A DNA stretch of 64,000 nucleotides from Calliphora vicina (lineage: Eukaryota; Arthropoda; Insecta; Diptera; Calliphoridae). The translations under genes were made by a program, and so were the position numbers. The notes below the pieces were generated by a model. The model was not told the DNA's origin and searched no databases. It saw only the letters and a list, made by a program, of their open reading frames with translations. This document shows positions 34,687 to 47,104 of this stretch, in pieces. The stretch is taken from NCBI RefSeq assembly GCF_958450345.1, contig NC_088780.1:129408226-129472225 (forward strand). Reading direction: 5' to 3'. Every line of letters starts with the position of its first letter. The stretch's first letter is position 1.

Positions 34687-36030
34687 CTGTTGTTGAATAA
34701 TTTATTAGTAATATTTATTAATGTAGAATGAAACTTGCAAGATTATTGAACACTTAATGAAAATGTTTTTAAATATACATAAATCTGGAAGTTTGATTAT
34801 GTGCTATTAGCTTAGCTTTTTTTTAAATCGACTTCCGTTTAAGATTAGGCTAACAATAACAAATGGGTTTAGATTAGCAATTAATTTTGCTGAATGTCGA
34901 AAATTCACCAAAGCTTTAATTTTCCTTAATATCATATCGTTTACAATCTAAAATATATTAAATATTTTACTACAGCACAAAACTCTATGATATATTATTG
35001 TCAAACTTTACAGATTTTAACTTGCTTAGTTACATATTCTTTATACATTTTATCTACAAAACGTCGCAAGTTCACTTACATCGTATATTAGTTTATTATT
35101 AGAAATTCATAAAAAAAACTCACGTTTTTAACTCAAATAAAAATACAAAATATTCTGCTTAACTACACATAAATATTTAGCCACTAGAGGACAATGACTC
35201 ATTTTCACAAACGCTATAGGGGAAATAAATCGTTCCTTAGAAAAACTTTTTATATTTATTGGTATGTAACATGTCAACAAGCTGTTTAGTTTCGTTAAAA
35301 ATATAATTTTCAAATGAATTTTTTTATTTTGTATAATAAAGATAACAAATAATCGGTCAATCTTTAAATTTTATATACCATCAGACATTGAAAACATTTG
35401 GAGGAGGAACAATGTTAATAAGTGTCTGGCATGAAGTTCATGCATACGAGTATATACAATGTAAAAATGTGTAAAATACATAAGCGGTATTCACAATCTT
35501 GTGCATTTGTATTGTAAATTCATGCAATGGTGTATTTCAGGGATTGGGCTATAATATTTTTGGTAAATAAAGTGCAAGTACATAGATATGACCAGCCGCA
35601 GAAAAAAAGGTACTTTTTCCCATTTTTTTACATATTGGTTTTTTGGTATTTATAAAATATTTGGGTTGAAATCATCTAGAAACAATCAAGTTAGCAATTT
35701 TTTTTTGTTTTTTACTAAGTAAATGGGTTCTAAAATAAATTGTGCCTAACAAAACGTACAACACTTGTATAAAACGACAAAAATAATGGCCCATGACACT
35801 GTGCTAGTTGAAAAAACTGTCAAGCGGGACACCCGATGGGTTAAACTAATTCGGGTACGATGAATACAGTGGTGCTAACCGTTTTTTAGGTTAGCTCGTA
35901 TTTTGTGATATACCGTTATTTAGGAGGATGCACAATATAGATATATCCGCGTAACACAAAAAAGGGTTTAGTTTATTGAATAAAATTAAAAAAAACGAAA
36001 TTCCACAATAAAATTATCTTTAAGAAAGGC
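34687..36030. other. gene-free spacer
   Basis: AT-rich sequence. A block at 35790-35830 starts 'cactgtgctagttg', perhaps a degenerate TE end. No gene was recognised. Confidence 0.35.
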
Positions 36031-36564
36031 TTAACTCTTTGCGGTTTGTTGGTTAGTTTACTAACCACATTTTCTATAGTCTTTAAAACATAGTTTATTG
36101 GCATCTATTTCCATTTTGCTAAACAATTATATTTTTTGAATTCATCGTTTATGAATTTTGGGAAACCTTTGCCGTCAGGGTGCTCTGGTTACATAAATAT
36201 GTATGTATATTAATTTGAAAATATTGTAAAAATTGTTTAATAGTCTTTCATGCATTCAAAACAGAGCACAGAGTGTTTATTGTTCATGGAATTCAGTGTT
36301 AATTTGATATATCGGTTGTTTTGTCACAAAATTTAGTCAAAAATATTTGATTTCCAAAAAAATTATACGAAACAAAAATTGTTATCATAGTTATTTTTAA
36401 TGCCAACCGCCACTTCACTCCACAAAAAAACTTGGAATGGGGGGTTTTTTCGTGTTTTGATTATTTTGTTCTTACTTTTTATAATAAACTAACCTTGATT
36501 AAAGTAAAAATGCAATTGTTTTGATTTTAAACTTATACAAAAAAAGCGTGACTGATAGAGTTAA
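36031..36564. mobile_element. possible piggyBac-like MITE bounded by TTAA
   Basis: TTAACTCTTTGCGGTTTG at the left and GACTGATAGAGTTAA at the right place TTAACTCT inverted at both ends, 534 bp apart. PiggyBac elements duplicate TTAA. The inner terminal sequences match poorly, so this is tentative. Confidence 0.3.
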
Positions 36565-37913
36565 CACGTTTTTAATCTTCGCAGTCCTTTTAGAAATATA
36601 ATTTTTTTTTGGAAAACAATAAGTTATTTTTTAGCAAAACTTAAAAATTTTTGTTTTTTAAAACAAAAAAATATTTTTTAGCAAAACTTAAAATTTTTTT
36701 TTTTTAAAACGGCATGAAAAATTGGAAAATTAACCTACGCTGTTAATTTTTTCTAATCGTATAGAAAATAAAGTTCCAAACAAGTTATAAGTGATTAAAT
36801 TCTTTTGATTTTAATCATTCAAAAGATTATATCCCCTAATGACATTTTAACATTTTTTCCCATATTTTTACAAAAAGTCTTCTATACATTTTTTAATTCT
36901 TAAAAATTGTATACATTTTTGAAAAGAAGACACAATTTCCTATACGTTGATATATAATATATATCTTATCTTTTCCATTAGTCAAATTTATGGATTCAAA
37001 ATCAACAACAAACTGAAAATTTACAGCATCTTGCCGTTTTGTAACAAATTTTTGTACAAATATTTATTTACTTATTTAAGTCCATATTTGTAAGCCAATG
37101 TGGTAATGACTTATTTAACTCCCTATTTGTAAGCGAAGGTGCTAAGTACTTGCCTCCAATGACATTACCGTGTTAAAATAATATGTTAAAATGTCAATTT
37201 ATAAGTGGTGAAGAATAGTTATATTAGCTTTTTAACTCATTACTTTTCAATGTAAGTTTTTGCCGATTAAAAAATGTCATAAAATAATTTTTGTTGTTAA
37301 TTGAAGCACAACAACAATTTGTTTAAACAATCATAATATATTAGGACATTATGACAATATGCAGACCGTTCGAATCCCCCAAATGTGTTTGAATTTACAC
37401 ACAACGTGTATTTTCATACTAATTATAGTAGGAGAAAAGTTACCTACTATGAATGTAAATTTAACAGGAAAATATATTAGAGACAATTTATTTATATAAT
37501 TCATTGAACAAAAACCAATAAAGTAATTCACTTTAATTTCAAATCACAAAACAATATTATGAACTATAGTAATGCTATTGTTATTTAAAGTAAACATATT
37601 ATCATTAAAAGTTTTTTTGAGAATACAAAATAATTTTTTAAGTTTTAATATGATAAATTCTCAATTTAAATATTATTTATAACTTCAATAAAATGTATTG
37701 TTGTTGCCTTTAGAAAAGCAAAGTATTATAAAAATATAACTAAAGTGTGAATGAGAATTGCGTATACTGAAAGTTTACATGTGAAAATATCATATCTTAG
37801 ATTACAAATGGTGAGAACAAAAATATTATTAAAATTAATCATATTTTGTTTGCATCTTAAAAATACTATGAGTACATCTATAGAAACTAAATATTTAATG
37901 GTTATTTTTAAGT
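36565..37913. other. gene-free spacer with TIR-family fragment
   Basis: Positions 36600-36700 hold two copies of a 'tagcaaaacttaaaa' word in A/T runs. Positions 37080-37260 are an inverted relative of 28484-28640. The minus-strand frame at 37349-37531 has no supporting context. Confidence 0.4.
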
Positions 37914-38338
37914 TTAAATGGTTGTAAATAATATAATATGTTTGCATAGTTAATATTATTTAGTTGTTTGACAAATTATTTTGTTTCGTGAACCATATTC
38001 AAATTTATGATTGCGAAACTATGGTTGAAATGAATATAACAATTAAATGTGTACGATAAGGATATATTGTTTCATGTCCAATGTTCTTTGGATCAATCCA
38101 TAATTGACTACAGCTCCCATTTAAAGATCACTTCTCAAAACCACTTTAACCATCATAAAGCTCTTAAAAATTTTGATATCCAAATAAAATTCAACAGAAA
38201 TAAGATGACTCAAGATATAAATGATTTTTATGATTAAATGGTTGTAAATAATATAATATGTTTGCATAGTTAATATTATTTAGTTGTTTGACAAATTATT
38301 TTGTTTCGTGAACAATATTCAAATTTATGATTGCGAAA
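37914..38338 (+). repeat. direct repeat: two ~105-bp copies 320 bp apart
   Basis: Positions 37914-38018 and 38234-38338 are the same sequence with one visible mismatch. Between them is a piece of plus-strand HINE-A body (38085-38232). The near identity means a recent event, such as a tandem duplication of ~320 bp or a duplication made during insertion. Confidence 0.8.
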
Positions 38339-38344
38339 GATTAA

Positions 38345-38975
38345 AATTATGAAGATAGAAGATTTAAGCACTTTAAAGTGATTTTCGGAAGCGGGTCTTA
38401 TATGAGAGCTATGACTAATTACGAACCGATCATAATACAAATTGGTGACATGAATGCCGTATATATAAAACTTATTTGGATACAAATTTGTGTAGATACC
38501 TATATAAATTAAACATTTATGACCGATAAAGTCCAATTTCGTGATGACATTTGGATGGGGGCTAGGTGAAAGAATGAACCGATTTCAGCCTGTTTCAATA
38601 GGCTTCTTCCTTGGATCGAAAAACTTACATGTACCAAATTCCATAGAAATATCTTCAAAATTGCGTCCTGTACTTTGCGCACAAGGTTTACATGGACAGC
38701 CAGCCAGACGAACGGACGGACGAACATCGTTTAATCGACTCAGATAGTGATTCTGTCGGTCGGTATACTTTAAGGTGGGTGTAGACTAATATATTTAATT
38801 GAATATAGATATAAATCACACGACCTAATTTTATGACGAGCTGTCCATAATTGGTAGTAGCTTCTACATAACGGGCTCTTCCTAAAATTGCTCACGAAAA
38901 AAAAATAATTGAAATTTTAATAGAATAATGATTTGGTCATATACTCAGTGTAGGGCATATGGTCGGGTTTATTGA
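38345..38975. mobile_element. two HINE-A pieces in opposite orientation
   Basis: Positions 38345-38795 are a minus copy lacking its tail, with body, GACGGACGGAC tract and 'cggtatactttaaggtggg' near the head. Positions 38797-38975 are a plus-strand 3' part ('gacctaattttatgacg' to 'tggtcgggttta'). They meet tail-less and head-less at ~38796. Frames at 38276-38747 lie inside. Confidence 0.65.
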
Positions 38976-40169
38976 TTTTTTTTTAACATTAAATTTTCTT
39001 AATTTTTTTTAAAATATTACCTGAACTAAAACTCTTAATGATATCCGATTTTACTATAGAAAAACTATATTCTATATTTTTCTTTTAAAATTAAAGCAAA
39101 AATTAAAAAACTATAAATTTATGAATTCTCTTGCTATGAAAACCAAATATTTCAAAACTGTTTCTGTCTTTTTACTTATTTTGAAACATGTCAGATGCAA
39201 TTAAAACCTTATTAAAAACAAATTCCATAAATTTTTCTTTAATGAAAATATGTATACATACATACATATGTATATACAATGTATATTATACACACATCCA
39301 TATCGTCCGCTTAATAAAACAATAGTGTTTAATTGTTTTGAAAGTAATAATTCAATTGATCTTTTGACCCACTTTGTGGAAGTATTATGTAGATTCTTAT
39401 TATGCAATAAAAAAATAGTGGCGTATATTCTTATACACTATTGTTTTATTAAGAGGACGTTATGTATGTATTTTCATAATAAAAGTTATGAATGAGAAAT
39501 ATGTATTTATGTATATTAGGCTGGGTCGAAGTGTATGGACGATCAAAAAATAAAAAATCGTATAGCAGAAACGAAATCTATGGAAAATTCTATGAAACTT
39601 TCGCCAAGAAACCATAGCTCTAAAAAAAAATCTTGTCTTGCGCATTTCGTCATTTATCCGATGAAGATTTTCCGATTTTTTTTGAGTAGCTTATCTCCTT
39701 AAATCACCCGTTACTAAATATTTTAAAGAGGTGGCCACTTAAAATCGGTACGTATTAAAGCGAGCATAACTTTTAAATGAAACAACGTATGTTAACATTT
39801 TATACATCATATAAATGGTTGTCACAATCATATACTTGTTTACTGTAACCACATATATGGTTGATACAATCATGTGAATCGTAAATTGACCATATTATCG
39901 TTACCACAATCATGTAAATAGTTACTGTGACTATAAAATTAAATGAATTATTCACTTTTTCTAAATTATCTATCAAATTGTATTATACCCCCAAGCTCTA
40001 TCGACGTTGCCGAATCTTTGCTTAATAAAGTGTTCTTAGGAAATTACATAAAATTGTACATAGTTTGATATCATTGTCAGTGAACGTGGCTAATTTGAAG
40101 ACAGACAGTGCATTACCATGTTAGACAAAGTCGTTCAACGATGTTTAACATCATATATAAGACCATCTA
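38976..40169. other. gene-free spacer with microsatellite and repeat
   Basis: Positions 39247-39300 are a (CATA)n/(TA)n-like microsatellite. From 39517 ('ggctgggtcgaagtgtatgg') to ~39770 the sequence has a dispersed-repeat look. At 39820-39925 a word like 'atggttg' with 'acaatcatgt' recurs three times. No gene. Confidence 0.4.
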
Positions 40170-40640
40170 ATATCACTTATATATTATATTAATATCATGG
40201 CCTTCGTCTATTTCAACGTAATCATTATAAATGTCGTCCTCAATATCACTTTCGACGACCGTTTCAAAATCACATTCCCCATAATTTTCAACACCACTTT
40301 AATCTTAGTTAATATTTTGATAATTAATTGAGATTCTGTTAATATTTCGCCAGCATATGTTCATGTTTAGACGCTAAAATTTCTGTTTCGAAATCAATTC
40401 TAAAATCATTAAGCCTTTTTTTTACTAAATAGCAAATATTTTATTCCGTACCTTTTATTTTCATTGGATCAAGTCATAAATTAAACATTTTGAATGACTT
40501 GTTTTTAGAATGGTAACTTCTTGCAGTAATATTTATATAATTATAGAAGGAGTTATCGGACCACTCATCTACAGTGATAGAAAGACTCCTTTTATCTTTA
40601 GTTATTTGTCAAATTTCAGAAACAATACAATTTATGTAAG
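40170..40640 (-). pseudogene. hAT transposase middle-region remnant
   Basis: The minus strand encodes, with interruptions, SITVDEWSDNSFYNYINIT, KMFNL and LNDFRIDFETEI, then an acidic GECDFETVVESDIEDDIYN stretch. S/T-x-T-x-DEW followed by a Y-x-x-IT core is typical of the middle of hAT transposases. Stops within the frame show decay. It lies beside the TAGGGTATTC-type terminal region at 40600-40857, so both likely belong to one element. Confidence 0.55.
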
Positions 40641-40857
40641 TCATTATTATTTATTTTAATTTGTAATTATGAAAAATTTTAAGCAATTTAATAAATTCAA
40701 ATAGATATGTACATTTATTCGTTTTATTCGATTATTCTACTTAAAATTGTTCGAATTATTCGATATTCAAAAATGGTAATTTTTAAATTGTTCGAATAAT
40801 TATTCGTAATAAACTATTCGATTAATCGAACGATCATTACTCGAATGAATACCCAAA
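40600..40857 (-). mobile_element. hAT-like terminal region (family TAGGGTATTC), copy 2
   Basis: This region has the same TTCGAA-rich sequence as 24965-25210 and 43200-43425 and ends 'cattactcgaatgaataccc'. It carries the 5' end of the hAT remnant on the minus strand. Confidence 0.5.
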
Positions 40858-41338
40858 TACATGCATATGAATACGTATTGGATTCATGAGGGCATTCGTA
40901 TTCATACACATACATATAAACTCTTACATATTAACATGCTTACAAGTAAAACTGCACAGTGGAACAGCTTGATATAAAACTTATAATAACAATAGGAATG
41001 GTTGTGGATTTTACTCATATCAACCAGTTTAAAATATTCGTAAACTAATTGGTGTGCCAACTTGGGAGCAAGCCACAGCAAAAATAGTCTTTTTTTAATT
41101 ATAGCAAAGGCAAGACGAAACGGGAACTGGAGGAGCTTGAATTTGAATGGTAAGTCGTTAGAAATCATCGGTATGTGTGGAATTAGTACGTGTTCGCCTT
41201 TGAATCTGTCACCGCTTAAATTTGGTGAACATTTTTTTTTGCGGCGAAGCAGTATCGGTGATCCAACCTACAATGTTCCAGCTGGTTCCAATGCATTTAA
41301 AAATTCAGAATACTTCTGTTGATAATTATAATAACACT
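40858..41338. other. gene-free spacer
   Basis: A plus-strand frame (41062-41322) is open for 86 codons, but has no signal peptide, domain or splice context; nothing was recognised. Confidence 0.3.
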
Positions 41339-41829
41339 GTCCAACAAATTGAGACTTTTTGATAGGAACAGAATAGCGACCCAATAATTCTGAAAGGGCA
41401 TGTAGTCCAGCTGGTCTGAATTTTTTTTACAGTGGGTCAAAGTTTTTATATTTTGATCGAAAGGAGCATTATGGTAACTGAAAAAAATGTGAGCTAATGT
41501 CTAAGAGAATTATTATTGTCAGAGTGGGGGTCATTTTCGTGGAAGATCTTAACCCACTATCTCCTCTCTTTAGTTGTCAATTTTACAATTTTTTCGAGAA
41601 AATCAAAAAAAGTCCTTTCAAAAAGGACATTTAAGGATTAAAATATTCTACGACAATTTTTGACGGAAAATTTCAGCCAAAAGTCACCAAAGATACCAAA
41701 GTTGTAAATAAAGCTCTTAATGCTTAATTAACAAAATTACAAATTAAACAAATTTGTTACGAATGAAACGTTTATAATCATGTAGGTTATCACTTTTATG
41801 TCAAGAGTTATTAAGTTTTAATTATTTTT

Positions 41830-43193
41830 TTTAATTTTGCTAATAACTTGGCCAACAAGCGTTGGTATTTTTTATATAAAAACTCAAAATATATAAATTC
41901 GCTAATAACTTGGCCAATAAGCGTTGAATCAAGAAAAGGAGCTCGATTTGTGATCACTCATATTTCTGAACAAAAAACGATTTTTTACATAAAACCTCAA
42001 AATATCTAAATTCGCTAATAACTTGGCCAAGAAGAAAAAGACCTCGATCTGTGATCACTCATATTTCTGAACAAAAATCGATTTTTTATATAAAAACTCA
42101 AAATATCTAAATTCGCTAATAACTTGGCCAATAAGCGATTAATCAAGAAAACTAGCTCGATCTGTGATCATATTTCTGAACAAACATTGATTTTTTATAT
42201 AAACACTAAAAATATCTAAATTCGCTAATAACTTGGCCAATAAGTGTTGAGTAAAGAAATGGAGCTCGATCTGTGATCACTCATATTTGATAACAAAAAT
42301 CGATTTTTTTATATAAAAACCAAAAAATCTAAATTCACTAATAACTAGGCCAATAAGCGTTTAATCAAGAAAAGGAGCTCGATCTGTGATCACTCATATT
42401 TCTGACCAAAAATCGATTTTTTATATAAAATCTCAAAATATTTAAATTCGCTAATAACTTGGCCAATAAGCGATTAATCAAGAAAAGGAGCTCGATCTGT
42501 GATCACTCATATTTCTGACCAAAAATCGATTTTTTATATTAACACTCAAAATATCTAAATTCGCTAATAACTTGGCAAATAAGCGATTAATCAAGAAAAG
42601 GAGCTGGATCTGTGATCATATTTCTGAAGAAACATTGTTTTTTTTTAACAAACACTCAAAATATCTAAATTCGCTAATAACTTGGCCAATAAGCGTTGAA
42701 TAAAGAAATGGAGCTAGATCTGTGATCACTCGTATTTCTTAACAAATATCTATTTTTTATATAAAAACTCAAAACATATAAATTCGATAATAACTTGGCC
42801 AATAAGCGTTTTATCAAGAAAAGTAGCTCGATCTGTGATCATATTTCTGAACAAACATTGATTTTTTATATAAACACTCAAAATATCAAAATTCGCTAAT
42901 AACTTGGCCAATAAGCGTTGAGTAAAGAAATGGAGCTCGATCTGTGATGATTGATAAGAAAAATCGATTTTTTTATAAAAAAACTCAAAATATCTAAATT
43001 TGCTAATAACTTGGCCAATAAACGTTGAATCAAGAAAAGGAGCTCGATCTGTGATCACTCATATTTCTGACCAAAAATCAATTTTTTATATAAAAACTAA
43101 AAATATCTAAATTCGCTAATAACTTGGCCAATAAGCGATTAATCAAGAAAAGGAGCTCGATCTGTGATCATATTTCTGAACAAACATTGATTT
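41830..43193 (+). repeat. satellite array, ~12-13 units of ~102-113 bp
   Basis: The word 'gctaataacttggccaa' (with variants) recurs 13 times from ~41839 to ~43112 at ~102-113-bp steps. Each unit also has 'gagctcgatctgtgatcac', 'atatttctga' and a 'tcgattttttatataaa' word. A variant lacking 4 bp ('tgtgatcatatttctgaac') recurs at about 42170, 42613, 42837 and 43165, so sub-types alternate in multiples of the basic unit. Relatives lie at 28935-29093 and, inverted and older, at 5630-6300. The frame at 42750-43058 is a translation of the array. Confidence 0.9.
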
Positions 43194-43199
43194 TTTTTA

Positions 43200-43425
43200 C
43201 TAAGTAACAAATATTTTATTACGTAATATTTCGTCATTATTACTTATTTAAATTTTGAATTTAATAAATTTAAATATATATGTACATTTATTCGATTATT
43301 CCACATAAAATTGTTCAAATTATTCGCTATTCGAAAATTGTCAATTTTAAATTGTCCGAATAATTATTCGTATAAAATTATTCGATTAATCGAACGATCA
43401 TTACTCGAATGAATACCCTAGTATG
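43200..43425 (-). mobile_element. hAT-like terminal region (family TAGGGTATTC), copy 3
   Basis: It ends 'ctcgaatgaataccctag' and matches the regions at 24965-25210 and 40600-40857. It adjoins the satellite array directly. Confidence 0.5.
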
Positions 43426-43879
43426 TACCATTCAAAATGAAATATAAGTTATTCAAAACAAAAACCGCATTCAGAAAGATACGCCATCTAAAGTACATCC
43501 CGCATTTTTAAGTCAAATACCCTATAATTTACCCACCCTAATGTATATACATAAATATCTATGTCTGCATGAATTTTAATTGTGGTGTTAAATAAAATCC
43601 ACAAAGATTTTATTATTTTAAATAGATTTTTTATTTTGCTAGTTTTCGACAAAAATAATTTTGTTTTGTATATAAATACATATGTATGTGTTTGTAAATA
43701 AATAAATAAATACACACATGTATGCACATAATTTAATGTATAGTAGCGGTCAAAACATAATGTACAAAATTCGCGTTATAAAATTTTTTCCAATTCCAAA
43801 GAAAGTAATGATTTTAGAAACAAATGTACTCTAAAATCAAAAGTGTTATTAACTATTAAAAAAATTAACAAAAAGGAAA

Positions 43880-43945
43880 AAGATAAGAAAACAAATAAGA
43901 AAGCTAGATTCAGCTGTGTCGAATCTTATATACCCTTTACCTTTA
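43880..43945 (-). mobile_element. HINE-B 3' end fragment
   Basis: The sequence 'aaataagaaagctagattc', then 'tgtcgaatcttatatac', is the reverse complement of the HINE-B tail as at 5199-5256. Confidence 0.5.
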
Positions 43946-44405
43946 AAAACTTTAAATATTTTTAGGTAAACAAAATGTATTGTTTTTTAAGCATAAAGGG
44001 CTTTATTTACAACTTTGGTATCTGTGGTGACCCCCACTTCCGGCAAAAATGTTCGTAGAATATTTTAATCCTTAAATGTCCTTATTAAAAGGACTTTTTT
44101 GGATTTTATCGAAAAAAGGGTCAAATTGACCCCTAAAGAGAGGAGCTAGAGGGTCAAGATCTTCCACGAAAATAACCCCCATAAAATTCCACAATATAAA
44201 TCTGATAATAAGAATTCTCTTAGACGTTAACTTACAACAGTTTTTTCAGTTAGTATAAAAAATGAAAACTTTGACCCACTGTAAAAAAAAAATCAGACAA
44301 GCTGGACTATAAGTTTATTCTACAAAAATTATCTACTCAACATGTCCGTTCTGAATTATAGGTTCGCTATTCTGTTCCAATCAAAAAGTCTCAATTTGTT
44401 GGACA

Positions 44406-45274
44406 AATAATTAAATACTATAATTTACCTCTATATTTTTTAAAATATTTGAAGATAATCACTGCAGTTGTTCTTGATATTCGTTTAAGGTGAAGTTAAA
44501 AATGATACACAGTGGTTTAAAAACTTTTTTTTGGAATTTATTCGATATCTCATTAACTATTGGAGATATTGTTACGAAATTTCACATGATTGGTGCTGAG
44601 GTGTTAATTTACGTATGTTCAGCTTTCTTGCGCTAATGGGGGCCAGTGCGTAGCCCCACAAAGTTAGTCACCTCGGGTCTCAATTTTTTTTTTTAAATCG
44701 CCAATAATCCATTTATGATCCAAATGATCTGAAACTTAAAATATATTTTCCATGAAATATACGAAAAATTAGGAATGGGATTTTTTGTATACATATACAT
44801 ATTTTATTAACAAGCAATTTCTTTATAGAAGTAGTATAGAAGGAATTTTTGTCCAATGTTTTTGGACAGACGCTGTATATATTTTATGAATTATGCATAT
44901 TATGTGCAAAAAATTAAATCATGAATTTGTTATACCTCATATTACTACACACTTGCATACATTTTCCGACTAATATTTAAACAAATACATCAGTATAAAC
45001 TCATAAAGTTAAATACATATAAATAAAAAAAAGTTTCGAATAGTTTTAAATTATGATGAGTGAAAAGCGATATTAATTCACCCGACATTGAGATCTGCAC
45101 TTAAAAAAATATGGTACTCAAATTTTATGTTTTAGATAAATTGTATTACAGATAAATTGTATTACAGCAGATAAATATGTATCTACTGAGACCAATGCTT
45201 TTAGTTTTCACTTGTTACCTTCAGTAGTAGTTGTAGAAAAGCATTGCGATGCTTGCATACGCCATTTGCATATC
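44406..45274. other. gene-free spacer
   Basis: A GC-richer block near 44600-44690 ('gggggccagtgcgtagcccc') stands out in AT-rich surroundings and is probably another old repeat. No frame was supported. Confidence 0.35.
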
Positions 45275-45771
45275 AAAACAAGTAAAAAAAAGTATGGTCG
45301 GTCAAGTCCGACCATATAATAGTCTACACTAAGTAAATAAGCAAAAACATTTTTTTTAAGCGGGTCTTATATGGGAGCTATGACTAGTTATGGAGCGATC
45401 ATAATAAAATTTGGTGACATTAATTCCGTATACAAATATAAAACTTATTTGGAGCAAAATTTATGTAGATATTTATATAAGTTAATTATTTATGACCGAT
45501 AAAGTATAATTTCGGGAGGGGGCTACGTGAAATAATTGACCGATTTCAGCCAGTTTCAATAGGCTTCGTTCTGAATATCTTCAAAATTACGACCAGTAAT
45601 TTGCGCACTACATAGCCAGCCAGACGGACGAAAGGGCATCGTTTAATCGTCTCAGAATGTGATTCTGAGTCGATTGGTACCCTTTAAGGTGGGTGTTAGA
45701 CTAATATTTTTGGACGTTACAAACATATGCACTAATTCAATATACCCTCCCCACTATGGTGGTGTAGGGTA
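45275..45771 (-). mobile_element. HINE-A copy with internal deletions
   Basis: The tail 'acaagtaaaaaaaagtatgg' is at the left and the head 'ccactatggtggtgtaggg' at the right. Only about two body units are kept and the GTCY tract is weak (~45620). Confidence 0.75.
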
Positions 45772-46304
45772 TAACAAGATAATCTATGAACCTTTACTCT
45801 TCTGAATTCTATAATATTTGGCATGCATGTTCCCCATGGCCACAGCATAGAAAATCGTTCTTGAACATAGTATATCACAAAATAAGCATTTTTCATTTTC
45901 CAAAGATTTTACTTAAAACGATTAAATGCATATATAATATTCAGAATCGGTTCCCATTTACGTTTTTGTGTACAGTCTAATAAATTTTCTTGTAAATTTA
46001 CGCTATTTATAGAAAGTAACTTTTATCCTACTATATTTAGGGTAAAAATAAATGTTGTGCTTAAATTCAAATGTTTACACATATTGTATGTAAAAAAATA
46101 AATATGTATAGTTACCTATTTATGTGTTTAAATAATTATGGAATATCGCAATATTAACGGAAAGCTTGAACATGACGTATCTTCTGTTAGATGCGCTTTG
46201 AAAATGCCTTTAAAAAAACTAAACAATAAATTTTTTTCCGGCTCACTAACGGTTACGAACTAGATTCAAAATATTTTGAAAACATCATGAAACAAACCAA
46301 GGTT
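45772..46304. other. gene-free spacer
   Basis: The frame at 45786-45980 has no domain or splice context. AT-rich sequence; nothing recognised. Confidence 0.3.
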
Positions 46305-46800
46305 TAGTAAATATATTATCGGTCCTCATAACATTCTAAGACAATGTCCGTCCGTAACTATGTCCGTCCGTCCGTCTGTCTGAAAATACGATAAGGCCCA
46401 AACAAAAAGATCTAGCTGGCTGAAATTTGCTCTGTTGATAAGTTTTGGTGTTGAAAATGGGAAATACCGTTCCATGAATTCACGTAGTACCCCCGGATTA
46501 CTATTTGAGCTGTCATAAATATGCTGATAATGCGGCAATTTTGATAACAGTTTGCACAAATTAGTTTTTAGTACTCTGAGATTACTGTAAAGTATGACGA
46601 AAATCAGGCAATATTTGTCCCTAGTCCCATACAAGGTCGCACTCAGAAAATGACTTGAACACTCATAACTGCCTTATAATAATTACTACGGTAATGAAAT
46701 TGGACATAAACATGTTCTATATGAACCTAAATCTTGTAGATCAGTCCATAACGGTCTACCCCCATATAACACCTAAAGAATATAACACTATTACTTGTTT
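46305..46800 (+). mobile_element. HINE-B fragment
   Basis: The words 'tatcggtcctcataacattc' and a long GTCCGTCCGTCTGTCTG tract near 46360-46381 match the 5' part of the HINE-B element. Two diverged body units ('gtcccatacaaggtcgc', 'acccccatataacacc') follow. The 46326-46634 frame lies inside. Confidence 0.55.
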
Positions 46801-47104
46801 CCAATTACTTATGAAAGTTTAATTGCTTGCGAACATCAGTTGTAGCTAACCAAAGTAGTTTTTACTTACTGTATTTGAAAATCATATGCATATATACAAT
46901 TCTGTTTAGTAATAATAAGTATGTAGATGATAACTGAAATATTTTGGCATAATTTTAATAAGCACAAACGAACTAAGAAAAAACTATAATACTCAAGTGA
47001 CCTTATTTTTTAACAGACAGAAATACAACATATTCGTAGTTATTTATGTACATTAAGGGGGTTATATAAATTAGTTCTAATTGTGTTCATGATGCCACTA
47101 TATA

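Larger units (their letters stand above)
41339..44405. mobile_element. ~3.1-kb TIR element enclosing a satellite array
   Basis: The left arm 41339-41745 and right arm 43990-44405 are inverted copies of ~410 bp. They share TGTCCAACAAATTGAGAC at the tip, 'gacccactgt', 'ggaagatctt', the 'ctcctctctttag'-type block and 'accaaagttgtaaataaagc' at the inner edge. Between them are the ~110-bp satellite array (41830-43193), a hAT-like end (43200-43425), a dispersed repeat (43424-43520) and a HINE-B end (43880-43945). No transposase is visible. The structure suggests a non-autonomous DNA element with internal tandem repeats that later took further insertions. Confidence 0.7.

Noticed and set aside
41830..43193. 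CRISPR-like array
   Set aside because: Repeats of ~110 bp are contiguous with no unique spacers, and the sequence is a eukaryotic satellite.
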